Below are positions 27,434 to 36,084 of a stretch of DNA of 64,000 bases, piece by piece. The DNA is from an uncultured Paracoccaceae bacterium (GTDB lineage Bacteria; Pseudomonadota; Alphaproteobacteria; Rhodobacterales; Rhodobacteraceae): NCBI GenBank assembly GCA_947500005.1, contig CANMQJ010000009.1:141329-205328 (forward strand). The letters are read 5' to 3'. How positions within the stretch are numbered: position 1 is the first letter of the stretch; every line of letters begins with the position of its first letter. The notes beneath the pieces were generated by a model that worked only from the letters and a program-made list of their open reading frames with translations, had not been told where the DNA came from and searched no databases. Position numbers and translations under genes: made by a program.

Positions 27434-27506
27434 CCATCACCCCCCCTGATGGGTTGAATTCCGCCCGGGCCGTGGCATGGTTCCGCCGAACCAGCGGGAG
27501 CGCGCC

Positions 27507-28169
27507 ATGTCTGTCTTCGACCTCATCACCCGCGACTACAGGCACATCCCCTACATGGACGGGCGCAGGGCCGCGGTGCTGCGCGAGATCATCACGACAA
27601 GCGGCGCGCGGGATATCCTCGAGATCGGGTTCTATCAGGGCAAGAGCAGCCTTTATATCGGCGCGATCCTCGAGGATCTGGGCGGCCCGGACTCCCCTGG
27701 CCGGCTGGTGACGATCGACAAGGCCACGGCCCGCAAGCATGAGCCCAACATCCTCGACCTGCTGGAGCAGACCGGGCTGGGCCACCGGGTGGAGCCGCGC
27801 TTCGCCCATCGCTCCTATACCTGGGAGATGCAGAGGATGATCGCCGAACAGCCCCGGCCGCAATTCGACCTGTGCTATTTCGATGGCGGGCATCAATGGG
27901 ACGGGACCGGGTTCGGCGTGCTGCTGGTGGACATGCTGCTGAAGCCGGGCGGGATCCTGGTGCTGGACGACATGAACTGGTCGTTGGAGCGCTCGGCCTA
28001 TCACCGGGCGCGTCCGGGATCGGTGGCGGGGTTCTCGCCCGACGAGCGCGCGGCGCAGACCGTGCGGCTGGTCTGGCGCACGATCCTGCCGCATCTGGGC
28101 TATGAGCATGTGCGGGAATACCCGGCACTCGACTGGGGCGTGGCGCGCAAGCCGGGCGGCGGGCGGTAG
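27507..28169 (+). CDS. Class I SAM-dependent methyltransferase
   Basis: The 220-residue protein has the SAM-binding motif I DILEIGFYQGKSSLYI (about residues 37-52), and a motif IV/acidic segment FDLCYFDGGHQWDGTGFGV. The post-motif LKPGGILVLDDMNW places it in the Methyltransf_24/cephalosporin-hydroxylase-like group. The ATG at 27507 follows GGGAG by about 6 bases. The substrate is unknown. It is flanked by two copies of a hairpin repeat; its own TAG stop falls inside the second copy. Confidence 0.82.
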   Translation: MSVFDLITRDYRHIPYMDGRRAAVLREIITTSGARDILEIGFYQGKSSLYIGAILEDLGGPDSPGRLVTIDKATARKHEPNILDLLEQTGLGHRVEPRFAHRSYTWEMQRMIAEQPRPQFDLCYFDGGHQWDGTGFGVLLVDMLLKPGGILVLDDMNWSLERSAYHRARPGSVAGFSPDERAAQTVRLVWRTILPHLGYEHVREYPALDWGVARKPGGGR

Positions 28170-28192
28170 GGCGGGGTTTCACCCCGCCGCCC
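28166..28192. repeat. Hairpin repeat, copy 2 (over the methyltransferase stop)
   Basis: The 27-base element begins GTAGGGCGGGG and contains the perfect stem GGCGGGGT/ACCCCGCC (28170-28177 and 28181-28188) with a TTC loop. Relative to copy 1 at 27407 it has four substitutions that form two compensating base-pair changes, so the hairpin is kept. It sits between the convergent methyltransferase and zinc-ribbon genes, where it may act as a bidirectional terminator, although no T-run follows. Confidence 0.65.
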
Positions 28193-28194
28193 GG

Positions 28195-28446
28195 TCAGAA
28201 GTCGAACAGATCCTCGAGGAAGCCGCCGCGTTTCTTCTTCCTGCGGTAATCGTGGCTCTCCTGCACCTCTCGCCCGTCATAGGCATGCGGCGGGGGCGGC
28301 GGCGGCAACTGCGTGGCCGAGCGTTCGATGATCTTGTCCAGTTCTCCGCGATCCAGCCAGACGCCGCGGCATTGCGGGCAATAGTCGATCTCGACGCCCG
28401 AGCGTTCGGCGATCACGAGGGCGGTTCCGTCGATTGGGCATTTCAT
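28195..28446 (-). CDS. zf-TFIIB zinc-ribbon protein
   Basis: This is an 83-residue protein with the TFIIB-type zinc-finger pattern: MKCPIDGTALV at the start and IDYCPQCRGVWLDRGELDKI from about residue 20. A proline run (PPPPPPH) and a basic KKKRGG stretch then precede an acidic end, LEDLFDF. The second position of the first knuckle is Asp instead of Cys, a known variant. Such proteins are widespread in Proteobacteria and uncharacterised. It converges with the methyltransferase gene. Confidence 0.85.
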   Translation of the reverse strand: MKCPIDGTALVIAERSGVEIDYCPQCRGVWLDRGELDKIIERSATQLPPPPPPHAYDGREVQESHDYRRKKKRGGFLEDLFDF

Positions 28447-28537
28447 GGATGTCTCTCTCCCTGTCCGGTTGCCCTACAGACATAGGATGCCCGCCGGGAA
28501 ATGCATCCCGGCAGGCGCGCTTCGCCGCACCGAGTTC

Positions 28538-29089
28538 TCAGCGAAAGCGCGGGCCGTGCGCCCAGATGGTCAGCGAGTGGCGTTCGCCCGCGCTCACCGG
28601 GGTCACGCGGTGGAGCAGGAAGCTGGGGAAGAGCGTGGCGCTGCCGCGGGTGCGCGGGGCCTCGATCTCCTGTGCGGAGGGCATGACCTGGAGCGCGCCG
28701 CCCTCGTAACCTTCGGGGTCGCTCAGTTGCACCACCATCGTCAGCTTGCGGCGCGCGGCGACGGGGCCGTCGCCGATATCGGCATGCCAGGTGAAATGGC
28801 CCTGCCGTTCGGCCCCGTAGCGGGCGACCTGCGGGCTTTCCGAGAAATCGGTGAGCGCGAAGTCATAGGCCTCGCGATTGGCGTGCCGCACGAGGTCGAT
28901 GATCCGGTCCATGATCCAGCCGGTGCCCTCGACATCGTCGAGCCAGACCAGCTCGGCGCGGCGCAGGTTGTGATCGGTGGCCTGGCGGACCAGCCCGGCC
29001 TCCTGCGCCTCGGAGCTGCGGGCGAGGACGAGGATCTCGTCGCATTGGGCGGCGGTGAAAGCATCGGGGATGGTGTGGATTTCAAGCAT
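28538..29089 (-). CDS. 2-oxoglutarate/Fe(II)-dependent dioxygenase (prolyl-4-hydroxylase-like)
   Basis: The 183-residue double-stranded beta-helix protein has the full iron site: H102 and D104 in FTWHADIGDG and H160 in FLLHRVTPV. R170 (GERHSLTIW) binds the 2-oxoglutarate carboxylate. RKLTMVVQLSDP and YEGGALQ are typical of the PKHD/prolyl hydroxylase class. The ATG at 29089 (MLEIHTIPDAF) is preferred to a start at 29179 that adds a basic, non-conserved stretch. It probably hydroxylates a protein or small molecule; no partner gene suggests which. Confidence 0.85.
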   Translation of the reverse strand: MLEIHTIPDAFTAAQCDEILVLARSSEAQEAGLVRQATDHNLRRAELVWLDDVEGTGWIMDRIIDLVRHANREAYDFALTDFSESPQVARYGAERQGHFTWHADIGDGPVAARRKLTMVVQLSDPEGYEGGALQVMPSAQEIEAPRTRGSATLFPSFLLHRVTPVSAGERHSLTIWAHGPRFR

Positions 29090-29255
29090 CTTGCAGTCCG
29101 GTGGCAGGGTCCGCCCTGTTATCACCGGCCCTGCGCCTTTGCCGTACCGGGGGCGACCGCGATGTCGTTTTCGGGACATGGCGCGGGAGACACCCTCGCC
29201 ATGGTTTTCAAACTGCCCACTTGATTGGCGCGTTTTCCGCCATAATGTTCAAATC

Positions 29256-29636
29256 ATGGGCGGCTTGAAAACATATCTCGCGACTTTCGGCGTGGGGCTT
29301 TCCCTGGCGGGGCAGGTTTCGGCGGGTGAGGATGTGCTGGCGCTTTTCGCGCGCTGTTCGGGCCAGATGTCGGCCGAGCGTGAGCACGCCTGGCTGATGC
29401 AGCGCGATCCCGCGGGGTTCGAGGACGCGCGCGAGAGGTTCCTGTCGCTGGTCGAGGCCGTGGCCGAGGAGGCGGCGCGGCGCGCGGTGCTGCATGACCG
29501 GATCGAGGCCAAGCACCTGCATGCGGCCCTGCTGCGCGAAGCGGATTTCGGGACGGACCCGAAACGCGCCCGGGCGGCGCAACGCAGGGCGGCCAGCCAG
29601 ATTCGCCTGTGCCGGTCACTTCTTCTGGACAGTTGA
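29256..29636 (+). CDS. Secreted/periplasmic protein of unknown function
   Basis: The 126-residue protein has a signal peptide (MGGLKTYLATFGVGLSLAGQ, likely cleavage after VSA). The mature part is helical and Arg/Ala/Glu-rich, with two cysteines (ARCSGQM and RLCRSLL) that could form a disulfide bridging the ends. No known domain is recognised. It is divergent from the dioxygenase gene. The following 287 bases up to urtA hold no gene I can support; they include a small hairpin (GCCCG...CGGGC near 29659) and presumably the urt promoter. Confidence 0.65.
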   Translation: MGGLKTYLATFGVGLSLAGQVSAGEDVLALFARCSGQMSAEREHAWLMQRDPAGFEDARERFLSLVEAVAEEAARRAVLHDRIEAKHLHAALLREADFGTDPKRARAAQRRAASQIRLCRSLLLDS

Positions 29637-29923
29637 TCCGGCGGGGAGCGTATATTTTGCCCGATTTCCGGGCAGAGACCCCGATTGAGCCTGTTTCCTG
29701 GGCGGATTCGCCGGGCCGGAGGCCGGACGGCCCCGCCGTCCTCGCTGCGCTGCGGCAAACACCCCTAAGCTTTGGCATGGGCCGCGAGGCTCTGTGAAAC
29801 GTGCGTCGGTGCCGGCCTAGGAAACCATGACACCAACGCACTCCGCAATTGATGCGTAGGGGGGGATATGGGGCGCTTTGCCGCGCCGTGCAACGCCCCG
29901 CGCGACGCGCAAAGGATGAAGCG

Positions 29924-31207
29924 ATGTCAAAGACACTTCTGGGAACCACTGCCGCCGTTCTTCTTGCCACCGTGCTGCCTGCCGCGGCGCAGGACGTGAC
30001 CTGCCCGATCAAGGTGGGCGTGCTGCATTCGCTGTCGGGGACGATGGCGATTTCGGAGACGACGCTGAAGGACACGATGGAGATGCTGATCGAGCAGCAG
30101 AACGAGAAGGGTGGCGTTCTGGGCTGCGAGCTGGAGGCCGTGGTGGTCGATCCGGCCTCGGACTGGCCGCTTTTCGCGGAGAAGGCGCGCGAGTTGCTGA
30201 CCGTGCACGAGGTCGACGTGATCTTCGGCAACTGGACCTCTGTCAGCCGCAAGTCGGTCCTGCCGGTGATCGAGGAACTCAACGGCCTGCTGTTCTATCC
30301 CGTCCAGTACGAGGGCGAGGAAAGCTCGAAGAACGTGTTCTATACCGGCGCCGCGCCGAACCAGCAGGCGATCCCGGCCACGGATTATTTCCTCGAGGAG
30401 CTGGGGGTCGAGAAATTCGCGCTGCTGGGAACCGACTATGTCTATCCGCGCACGACCAACAACATCCTTGAAAGCTATCTGAAGTCGAAGGGCATCGCCG
30501 AGGAGGACATCTTCGTCAACTACACGCCCTTCGGCCATTCCGACTGGTCCAAGATCGTGGCCGACGTGGTGGCGCTGGGCGCGGATGGCAAGAAGGTCGG
30601 CGTGATCTCGACCATCAATGGCGACGCCAATGTGGGCTTTTACAAGGAACTGGCGGCGGCGGGCATCTCGGCCGACGACATTCCGGTGGTGGCCTTCTCG
30701 GTCGGGGAAGAGGAGCTTTCGGGTCTCGACACGACCAACCTTGTGGGGCACCTGGCGGCGTGGAACTATTTCCAGTCGGCCGACACGGATGCCAATGCCG
30801 AATGGGTCGCCGCGTGGAAGGCCCGGATGGGCGAGGACCGGGTGACCAACGACCCGATGGAGGCGCATTACATCGGCTTCAACATGTGGGTGAACGCGGC
30901 CGAGGCGGCCGGCACCACCGACGTGGACGCGGTGCGGACCGCGATGTACGGGCAGGAGTTTCCGAACCTGACCGGCGGCATGGCGGTGATGCTGCCCAAC
31001 CATCACCTGGCCAAGCCGGTGCTGATCGGCGAGATCCAGGATGACGGGCAGTTCGACATCATCAGCCAGACCGAGGAAGTGCCGGGCGACGCCTGGACCG
31101 ACTTCCTGCCGGAATCGGCGGTTCTCAAGTCCGATTGGAAGGATCTGGGCTGCGGGATGTACAACACCGAGACCGAAAGCTGCGTGCAGATCAAGTCGAA
31201 CTACTGA
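29924..31207 (+). CDS. urtA: Urea ABC transporter, substrate-binding protein
   Basis: The 427-residue periplasmic protein has a signal peptide (TAAVLLATVLPAAAQ, cleavage near residue 23). Its branched-chain-amino-acid-receptor-type fold is characteristic of UrtA: VGVLHSLSGTMAISETTLKD, NWTSVSRKSVLPVIEE, LFYPVQYEGEESSKNVFYTG and TGGMAVMLPNHHLAKPV. It captures urea with high affinity for import by UrtBCDE. The ATG at 29924 follows AAGGATGAAGCG. An extension to 29849 has no signal peptide and was rejected. A strong hairpin separates it from urtB. Confidence 0.95.
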   Translation: MSKTLLGTTAAVLLATVLPAAAQDVTCPIKVGVLHSLSGTMAISETTLKDTMEMLIEQQNEKGGVLGCELEAVVVDPASDWPLFAEKARELLTVHEVDVIFGNWTSVSRKSVLPVIEELNGLLFYPVQYEGEESSKNVFYTGAAPNQQAIPATDYFLEELGVEKFALLGTDYVYPRTTNNILESYLKSKGIAEEDIFVNYTPFGHSDWSKIVADVVALGADGKKVGVISTINGDANVGFYKELAAAGISADDIPVVAFSVGEEELSGLDTTNLVGHLAAWNYFQSADTDANAEWVAAWKARMGEDRVTNDPMEAHYIGFNMWVNAAEAAGTTDVDAVRTAMYGQEFPNLTGGMAVMLPNHHLAKPVLIGEIQDDGQFDIISQTEEVPGDAWTDFLPESAVLKSDWKDLGCGMYNTETESCVQIKSNY

Positions 31208-31216
31208 CCTGGCTGC

Positions 31217-31243
31217 GGCAGGGGGCGGCACACGCCCCCTGCC
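31217..31243 (+). terminator. Intergenic hairpin between urtA and urtB (attenuator or mRNA stabiliser)
   Basis: A perfect 11-base GC-rich stem, GGCAGGGGGCG (31217-31227) with CGCCCCCTGCC (31233-31243), has a five-base GCACA loop and no T-run. It lies 9 bases after the urtA stop. Hairpins here typically protect the abundant binding-protein mRNA and lower expression of the permease genes. Confidence 0.75.
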
Positions 31244-31259
31244 CTTCGAGAGGACGAGC

Positions 31260-33227
31260 ATGTCACGACATTTTCTGGCGATCTGCCTGCTGGCCACCCT
31301 GCTTGGCGGGGCCCTGCCGGCGCTGGCGCAGGATGCCGATGCGCCCATCCAGACCCTCTTGCAGGAGCATGGCGAGGCGATCGCCGAAAGCTCGCGCCGG
31401 ACCATCGGGCCGGCCATCGACGCGCTGACCGACAGCGGCCTGCCCGCCGCCCAGCGCGTGCTGGAAAGATGGCAGGCCAAGGAGATGTGGCGGAACGAGG
31501 AGACGGGCCTGTTCGTTTTTGCCGAGGAGATCGACCGCGACACGTTGCGGATCTTCGATGTCGCCGGCGAGGCCGAGATCGGCGTGGTGCCCGATGACGG
31601 CTACGATCAGCTGAAACCCAATAGCGGCATACGCGGCATGATCGGCGCGGCGCTGGTGCGGTTCCAGCTGACCGATCCCGACCCGGCGGTGCGGGCCACG
31701 GCGCTGGAGGCCATCGGGCGCGATCCCGAGGCGGCGCATCTGAACACGCTGCGCAAGGCGCTGGCGGACGAACCGGACGCGGCGCTGGCCGAACGGATGG
31801 CCCGGCAGGAGCGGCTGCTGACGATCCAGTACGGCGAGAGCGAGGCCGAGCGGATCGAGGCCATCGAGCATTTCGCGGGCGATCTGGGCGTCGATGTGCG
31901 CGCGGCGCTGAACCCGCTGATCGCCACGCGGCTGGAGGTGGCCGAGACCGTGCCCGAGGGGCCGGAGGTGGCACGCGTCCTCGAACCCGGGAGCGAGGCG
32001 TTGTCGCGCGAGGCGGCCCATGCGCTGCTGGTCGATGAGGGGCTGTCGGCCCCGCCCCTGTCGCGCGACCGCAAGCGCGACGTGCTGGTCGCCAACATAG
32101 AGGGCGGCATGGTGGGCGGAATCGAGGTCGCGTCCCTTTCCACCGACGCGGCGCGCGACACGGCCTATGCCGCGCTGGTGGCGCAGGGTGTGGCGCAGCC
32201 GGCGGCAACCGAGCAGGAGATCGATGCGGCGCTGGACGCGCATGTGTTCTTCGAGCGCTATATCGGCGCGCCGCCTGCGGTGGCGGCGGCAGCGGCGGCG
32301 GTTCTCACCGGCATCGAGAACAGCGTCATGGTCAACCAGGCGGCGGACCTTGTGCTGGACGCGATCTCGCTGGGCTCGATCTATTTCCTGGCGGCGATCG
32401 GGCTTGCCATCACCTTCGGCGTGATGGGCGTGATCAACATGGCGCATGGCGAGTTCATCATGATGGGCGCCTATACCGGCTTCGTGGTGCAGCAATTCGT
32501 GCCGGATCACACGGTCTCGATCCTGCTGGCGATCCCGCTGGCATTCGCGGTGACATTCGCCGCGGGCGTCGCGATGGAGCGGCTGGTGATCCGCTGGCTT
32601 TATCATCGTCCGCTTGAGACGCTGCTGGCGACCTTCGGTGTCTCGATCGCGCTGCAACAGCTGGCCAAGAACATATTCGGCACGCAGGCACGCCCGCTGA
32701 CGGCGCCGGGCTGGCTGGACGGGTCGCTGGTTTTCAACGACATCGTCTCGATCAGCTATATCCGTATCGCGATCTTCGTGCTGGCGCTGCTGTTCCTCGC
32801 GGTGTTCCTGCTGGTGATGAACCGCACCCGGCTGGGGCTCGAGGTGCGGGCGGTGACGCAGAACCCGGCGATGGCGGGGTCGATGGGGATCAACCCGGAC
32901 CGGATCAACATGCTGACCTTCGGCTTCGGCTCGGGCATCGCGGGCATCGCGGGTGTGGCCATCGGGCTTTATGCCAAGGTCACGTCCGAGATGGGATCGG
33001 ATTATATCGTCCAGAGCTTCATGACCGTGGTCGTGGGCGGCGTCGGAAATATCTGGGGCACGCTCCTGGGCGCGGGCATGATCGGCGGATTGCAGAAGAT
33101 GATCGAGTGGCTGAACCCCTCGAACACGCTGGCGGCGCAGACCTACATGATCCTTTTCATCATCCTGTTCATCCAGTTCCGGCCGCGCGGGATCATCGCG
33201 CTCAAGGGTCGGGCGGCGGAGGCGTGA
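31260..33227 (+). CDS. urtB: Urea ABC transporter, permease UrtB (with long periplasmic N-terminal region)
   Basis: The 655-residue protein has a signal peptide and a roughly 340-residue N-terminal soluble region with HEAT-like helical repeats (DPDPAVRATALEAIG, QLTDPDP). A LivH-type permease follows from about residue 361 (LVLDAISLGSIYFLAAIGLA, MAHGEFIMMGAYTG, RAVTQNPAMAGSMGIN). UrtB proteins usually carry such an N-terminal region, but this one is longer than the commonly seen 500-540 residues. ATG at 31260 follows GAGAGGACGAGC. It forms the channel with UrtC. Confidence 0.92.
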   Translation: MSRHFLAICLLATLLGGALPALAQDADAPIQTLLQEHGEAIAESSRRTIGPAIDALTDSGLPAAQRVLERWQAKEMWRNEETGLFVFAEEIDRDTLRIFDVAGEAEIGVVPDDGYDQLKPNSGIRGMIGAALVRFQLTDPDPAVRATALEAIGRDPEAAHLNTLRKALADEPDAALAERMARQERLLTIQYGESEAERIEAIEHFAGDLGVDVRAALNPLIATRLEVAETVPEGPEVARVLEPGSEALSREAAHALLVDEGLSAPPLSRDRKRDVLVANIEGGMVGGIEVASLSTDAARDTAYAALVAQGVAQPAATEQEIDAALDAHVFFERYIGAPPAVAAAAAAVLTGIENSVMVNQAADLVLDAISLGSIYFLAAIGLAITFGVMGVINMAHGEFIMMGAYTGFVVQQFVPDHTVSILLAIPLAFAVTFAAGVAMERLVIRWLYHRPLETLLATFGVSIALQQLAKNIFGTQARPLTAPGWLDGSLVFNDIVSISYIRIAIFVLALLFLAVFLLVMNRTRLGLEVRAVTQNPAMAGSMGINPDRINMLTFGFGSGIAGIAGVAIGLYAKVTSEMGSDYIVQSFMTVVVGGVGNIWGTLLGAGMIGGLQKMIEWLNPSNTLAAQTYMILFIILFIQFRPRGIIALKGRAAEA

Positions 33228-33228
33228 C

Positions 33229-34488
33229 ATGAGCGATATCGCCCTCTCCCCCGGCACCCGCCGCCCGCTTGTGGCCCGTTACCCGGCGCTGGCGGTCTTC
33301 ATGATCGTGCTCGCGCTTTTCACCATCGGCGTGACGATCCTGTCGGAGGGGTTCGGGATCGGCGTGATCTCGACCAGTTTCGTCAAGACGCTGGGCAAGA
33401 CGCTGTGCCTGTGTCTTGTCGCGCTGGCGATGGACCTGGTCTGGGGCTATTGCGGGATCCTGTCGCTGGGCCACATGGCGTTTTTCGGGATCGGTGGGTA
33501 CGCCATCGGCATGTGGCTGATGTATGCCCGAACCGAGATCATCGTGACCGAGAGCCTGGCCGCGGCCCCGTTGCCACCCACGCCGCAGGAGATCTCGGAC
33601 GGGATCGCGGCACAAATCTTCGGCGTGGTCGGCGCGTCGGAGTTTCCGCCGATCTGGGCCGTTGCGCATTCGCTGCCGCTGCAATTGCTGGCCGCCGTTC
33701 TGGTGCCGGGGCTGATCGCGCTGGTCTTTGGCTGGCTGGCCTTCCGCAGCCGGGTGACGGGGGTCTACCTGTCGATCCTGACGCAGGCGATGACGTTGGC
33801 GCTGGCGCTCTATCTCTTCCAGAACGACAGCGGGCTGCGGGGCAATAACGGGCTGTCGGGTTTGCAGAACCTGCCGGGCCTTGACCATGTGGCGCAATCG
33901 ACTGTGTCGCTGTGGTTCTTCTGGGCCTCGGCGCTGGCGCTGGCATTGGGCTACCTGCTGTGCACCTGGATCGTGTCGGGCAAGTTCGGATCGGTCATCC
34001 GGGCCATCCGCGACGACGAGGCGCGCGTGCGTTTCCTGGGCTACCCGGTGGAGGCCTACAAGCTGTTCGTCTTTACCGTGACGGCGGTGATCGCGGCCAT
34101 CGGCGGCGTGCTCTACTACCCGCAGGCGGGCATCGTGAACCCGGCCGAGATCGCGCCCATCGCCTCGATCTACCTGGCGGTCTGGGTAGCCATCGGCGGG
34201 CGGGGGCGGCTTTACGGGGCCGTCATCGGCGCGGCGCTGGTCTCGCTTCTGTCGACCTGGTTCACCGGCGGGCAGGCGCCCGATATCGACCTTGGCTTCT
34301 ACACGATCCGGTGGGTGGACTGGTGGACCATCGCGCTGGGGCTGTCCTTTGTCGCGGTGACGCTGTTCGCCCCCAAGGGGATCGGTGGGCTTGTCGACCT
34401 GGTGACGGAGAGGAAATCGCCGCAGCGGCACGGGGCCGACCTGGGCCCCGATCCGGGCGCGTTGCGCGAAAAGGAGGCGGATGAATGA
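33229..34488 (+). CDS. urtC: Urea ABC transporter, permease UrtC
   Basis: The 419-residue LivM-type permease has about ten membrane helices. Conserved segments are DLVWGYCGILSLGHMAFFGIGGYAIGMWLM and the cytoplasmic coupling loop SVIRAIRDDEARVRFLGYP, which contacts the ATPases. It begins 1 base after the urtB stop and shares ATGA with urtD, so translation of the three genes is coupled. It pairs with UrtB to form the urea path. Confidence 0.95.
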   Translation: MSDIALSPGTRRPLVARYPALAVFMIVLALFTIGVTILSEGFGIGVISTSFVKTLGKTLCLCLVALAMDLVWGYCGILSLGHMAFFGIGGYAIGMWLMYARTEIIVTESLAAAPLPPTPQEISDGIAAQIFGVVGASEFPPIWAVAHSLPLQLLAAVLVPGLIALVFGWLAFRSRVTGVYLSILTQAMTLALALYLFQNDSGLRGNNGLSGLQNLPGLDHVAQSTVSLWFFWASALALALGYLLCTWIVSGKFGSVIRAIRDDEARVRFLGYPVEAYKLFVFTVTAVIAAIGGVLYYPQAGIVNPAEIAPIASIYLAVWVAIGGRGRLYGAVIGAALVSLLSTWFTGGQAPDIDLGFYTIRWVDWWTIALGLSFVAVTLFAPKGIGGLVDLVTERKSPQRHGADLGPDPGALREKEADE

Positions 34489-35225
34489 GCACGCTGCTGG
34501 AAGTTTCCGGCGTCTCGGTCTCGTTCGACGGGTTCAGGGCGATCAACAACCTGACCTTTCAGATCGGCCCCGCCGAGATGCGGGCCGTGATCGGGCCGAA
34601 CGGGGCGGGCAAGACGACCTTCATGGACATCGTCACCGGCAAGACGCGGCCCGACAAGGGGCGCGTTCTGTGGGGCGAGAAATCGCAATCGCTGCTCAAG
34701 ATGAGCGAAAGCCAGATCGCGCAGGCGGGGATAGGGCGCAAGTTCCAGCGCCCCACCGTGTTCGAGGACCAGACCGTGGCCGAGAACCTGATGCTGGCGC
34801 TGAAGAAGGCGCGCGGCCCGCTTTCGGTGCTGCGGTTCCGCGCCGCGAAAGAGGATCGCGAGAAGGTGGGCGCGCTGGCCGAGGAGATCGGCCTGGCCGT
34901 GGCCCTGTCGCGCAAGGCGGGCGAGTTGAGCCACGGGCAGAAACAGTGGCTGGAGATCGGGATGCTGCTGGCGCAGGAGCCGCGCCTGCTGCTGGTGGAC
35001 GAACCGGCGGCGGGCATGACGCCGGCCGAGCGCGAGCACACCACCGCGATCCTGGTCGAGGCGGCCAGGACCCGCGCCGTGGTGGTGGTGGAGCATGACA
35101 TGGAATTCGTGCGGCGGCTGGATTGCCGGGTGACGGTGCTGCACGAGGGATCGGTGCTGGCCGAGGGCTCGCTGGATTTCGTGACGTCGAACGAGCGGGT
35201 GATCGAGGTGTATCTTGGGCGATAG
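34485..35225 (+). CDS. urtD: Urea ABC transporter, ATPase UrtD
   Basis: The 246-residue ABC ATPase is of the LivG type. Walker A is GPNGAGKTT, the signature is LSHGQKQWLEIG, Walker B with catalytic Glu is LLLVDEPAAGM, and the switch His is in VVVVEHDMEF. It overlaps urtC by 4 bases and urtE by 11. With UrtE it forms the heterodimeric motor. Confidence 0.95.
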   Translation: MSTLLEVSGVSVSFDGFRAINNLTFQIGPAEMRAVIGPNGAGKTTFMDIVTGKTRPDKGRVLWGEKSQSLLKMSESQIAQAGIGRKFQRPTVFEDQTVAENLMLALKKARGPLSVLRFRAAKEDREKVGALAEEIGLAVALSRKAGELSHGQKQWLEIGMLLAQEPRLLLVDEPAAGMTPAEREHTTAILVEAARTRAVVVVEHDMEFVRRLDCRVTVLHEGSVLAEGSLDFVTSNERVIEVYLGR

Positions 35226-35922
35226 CGTTCTTTCCGTGGCGGGGCTGACCCTGCATTACGGCGGCAGCCAGATCCTGCACGGGGTCGACTTGGAGGCCGC
35301 GCAGGGCGAGGTGACCTGCGTGATGGGCACCAATGGCGTGGGCAAGACCAGCCTGCTCAAGGCCATATCGGGGCGCCATCCGCGCAGCGGCGGTGCCTAC
35401 CGACTGGTGGGTGCGGAGATCGGCCGCGCCAGCGCCCATGCGCTTGCGCGCAAGGGGGTGGCCTATGTCCCGCAGGGGCGCGAGATCTTTCCCTTCCTGA
35501 CGGTGAAGGAGAACCTGGAGACCGGCTTTGCCTGCCTGCCGCGCGAAGAACGGCGGGTGCCCGAGGAGATCTTTGACCTGTTCCCGATCCTCGCCGATTT
35601 CCTCGACCGGCGCGGCGGCGACCTGTCGGGCGGGCAACAGCAGCAGCTGGCCATCGCGCGGGCGCTGGTGACGCGGCCGCGGCTGTTGCTGCTGGACGAG
35701 CCCACCGAGGGGATCCAGCCCAACATCATCACCCAGATCGGCGAGGTGATCGGCAAGCTGCGCGCCGAGGGGCGCATGGCGATCATCCTGGTGGAGCAGT
35801 ATCTCGACTTCGCCCATGCCCTGGGCGACCGCTTCGTCGTGATGGAGCGCGGCGCGGTCAAGCTGGCCGCGCGCGCAGGCGAGATCGGACGAGAGACCCT
35901 GTTCGAGAGCATGCGCGTCTGA
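35215..35922 (+). CDS. urtE: Urea ABC transporter, ATPase UrtE
   Basis: The 235-residue LivF-type ABC ATPase has Walker A GTNGVGKTS, signature LSGGQQQQLAIARAL and Walker B LLLLDEPTEGIQPNI; the PTEGIQPNII segment is characteristic of UrtE. The frame starts with TTG at 35215, inside the urtD end; a GTG at 35236 is an alternative but would cut into the first strand. Urease genes, which often follow urtE, are absent; a TRAP transporter operon comes next. Confidence 0.93.
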   Translation: MGDSVLSVAGLTLHYGGSQILHGVDLEAAQGEVTCVMGTNGVGKTSLLKAISGRHPRSGGAYRLVGAEIGRASAHALARKGVAYVPQGREIFPFLTVKENLETGFACLPREERRVPEEIFDLFPILADFLDRRGGDLSGGQQQQLAIARALVTRPRLLLLDEPTEGIQPNIITQIGEVIGKLRAEGRMAIILVEQYLDFAHALGDRFVVMERGAVKLAARAGEIGRETLFESMRV

Positions 35923-36084
35923 GCCGGGGCCGCGGGCACCGGGTGACGCAAGGGGAAGCAAATCGCGCCAATCGGCAAGATTTTCTTACCAATTCAAAGA
36001 TGACGCGTTAGTATCCCCGTGTCGGGGCGTTGGAGGCGCCTGCGGCAATGCCCGTCTCAAGGGCAGAAAAAGGGAGGAAATTCA

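Noticed and set aside
28977..29255. Longer N-terminus for the secreted protein ending at 29636
   Set aside because: The extension overlaps the divergent dioxygenase gene and hides an evident signal peptide that starts at 29256.
29659..29673. GCCCG...CGGGC hairpin after the 126-residue secreted protein gene as terminator
   Set aside because: Only five base pairs and no T-run; too weak to call.
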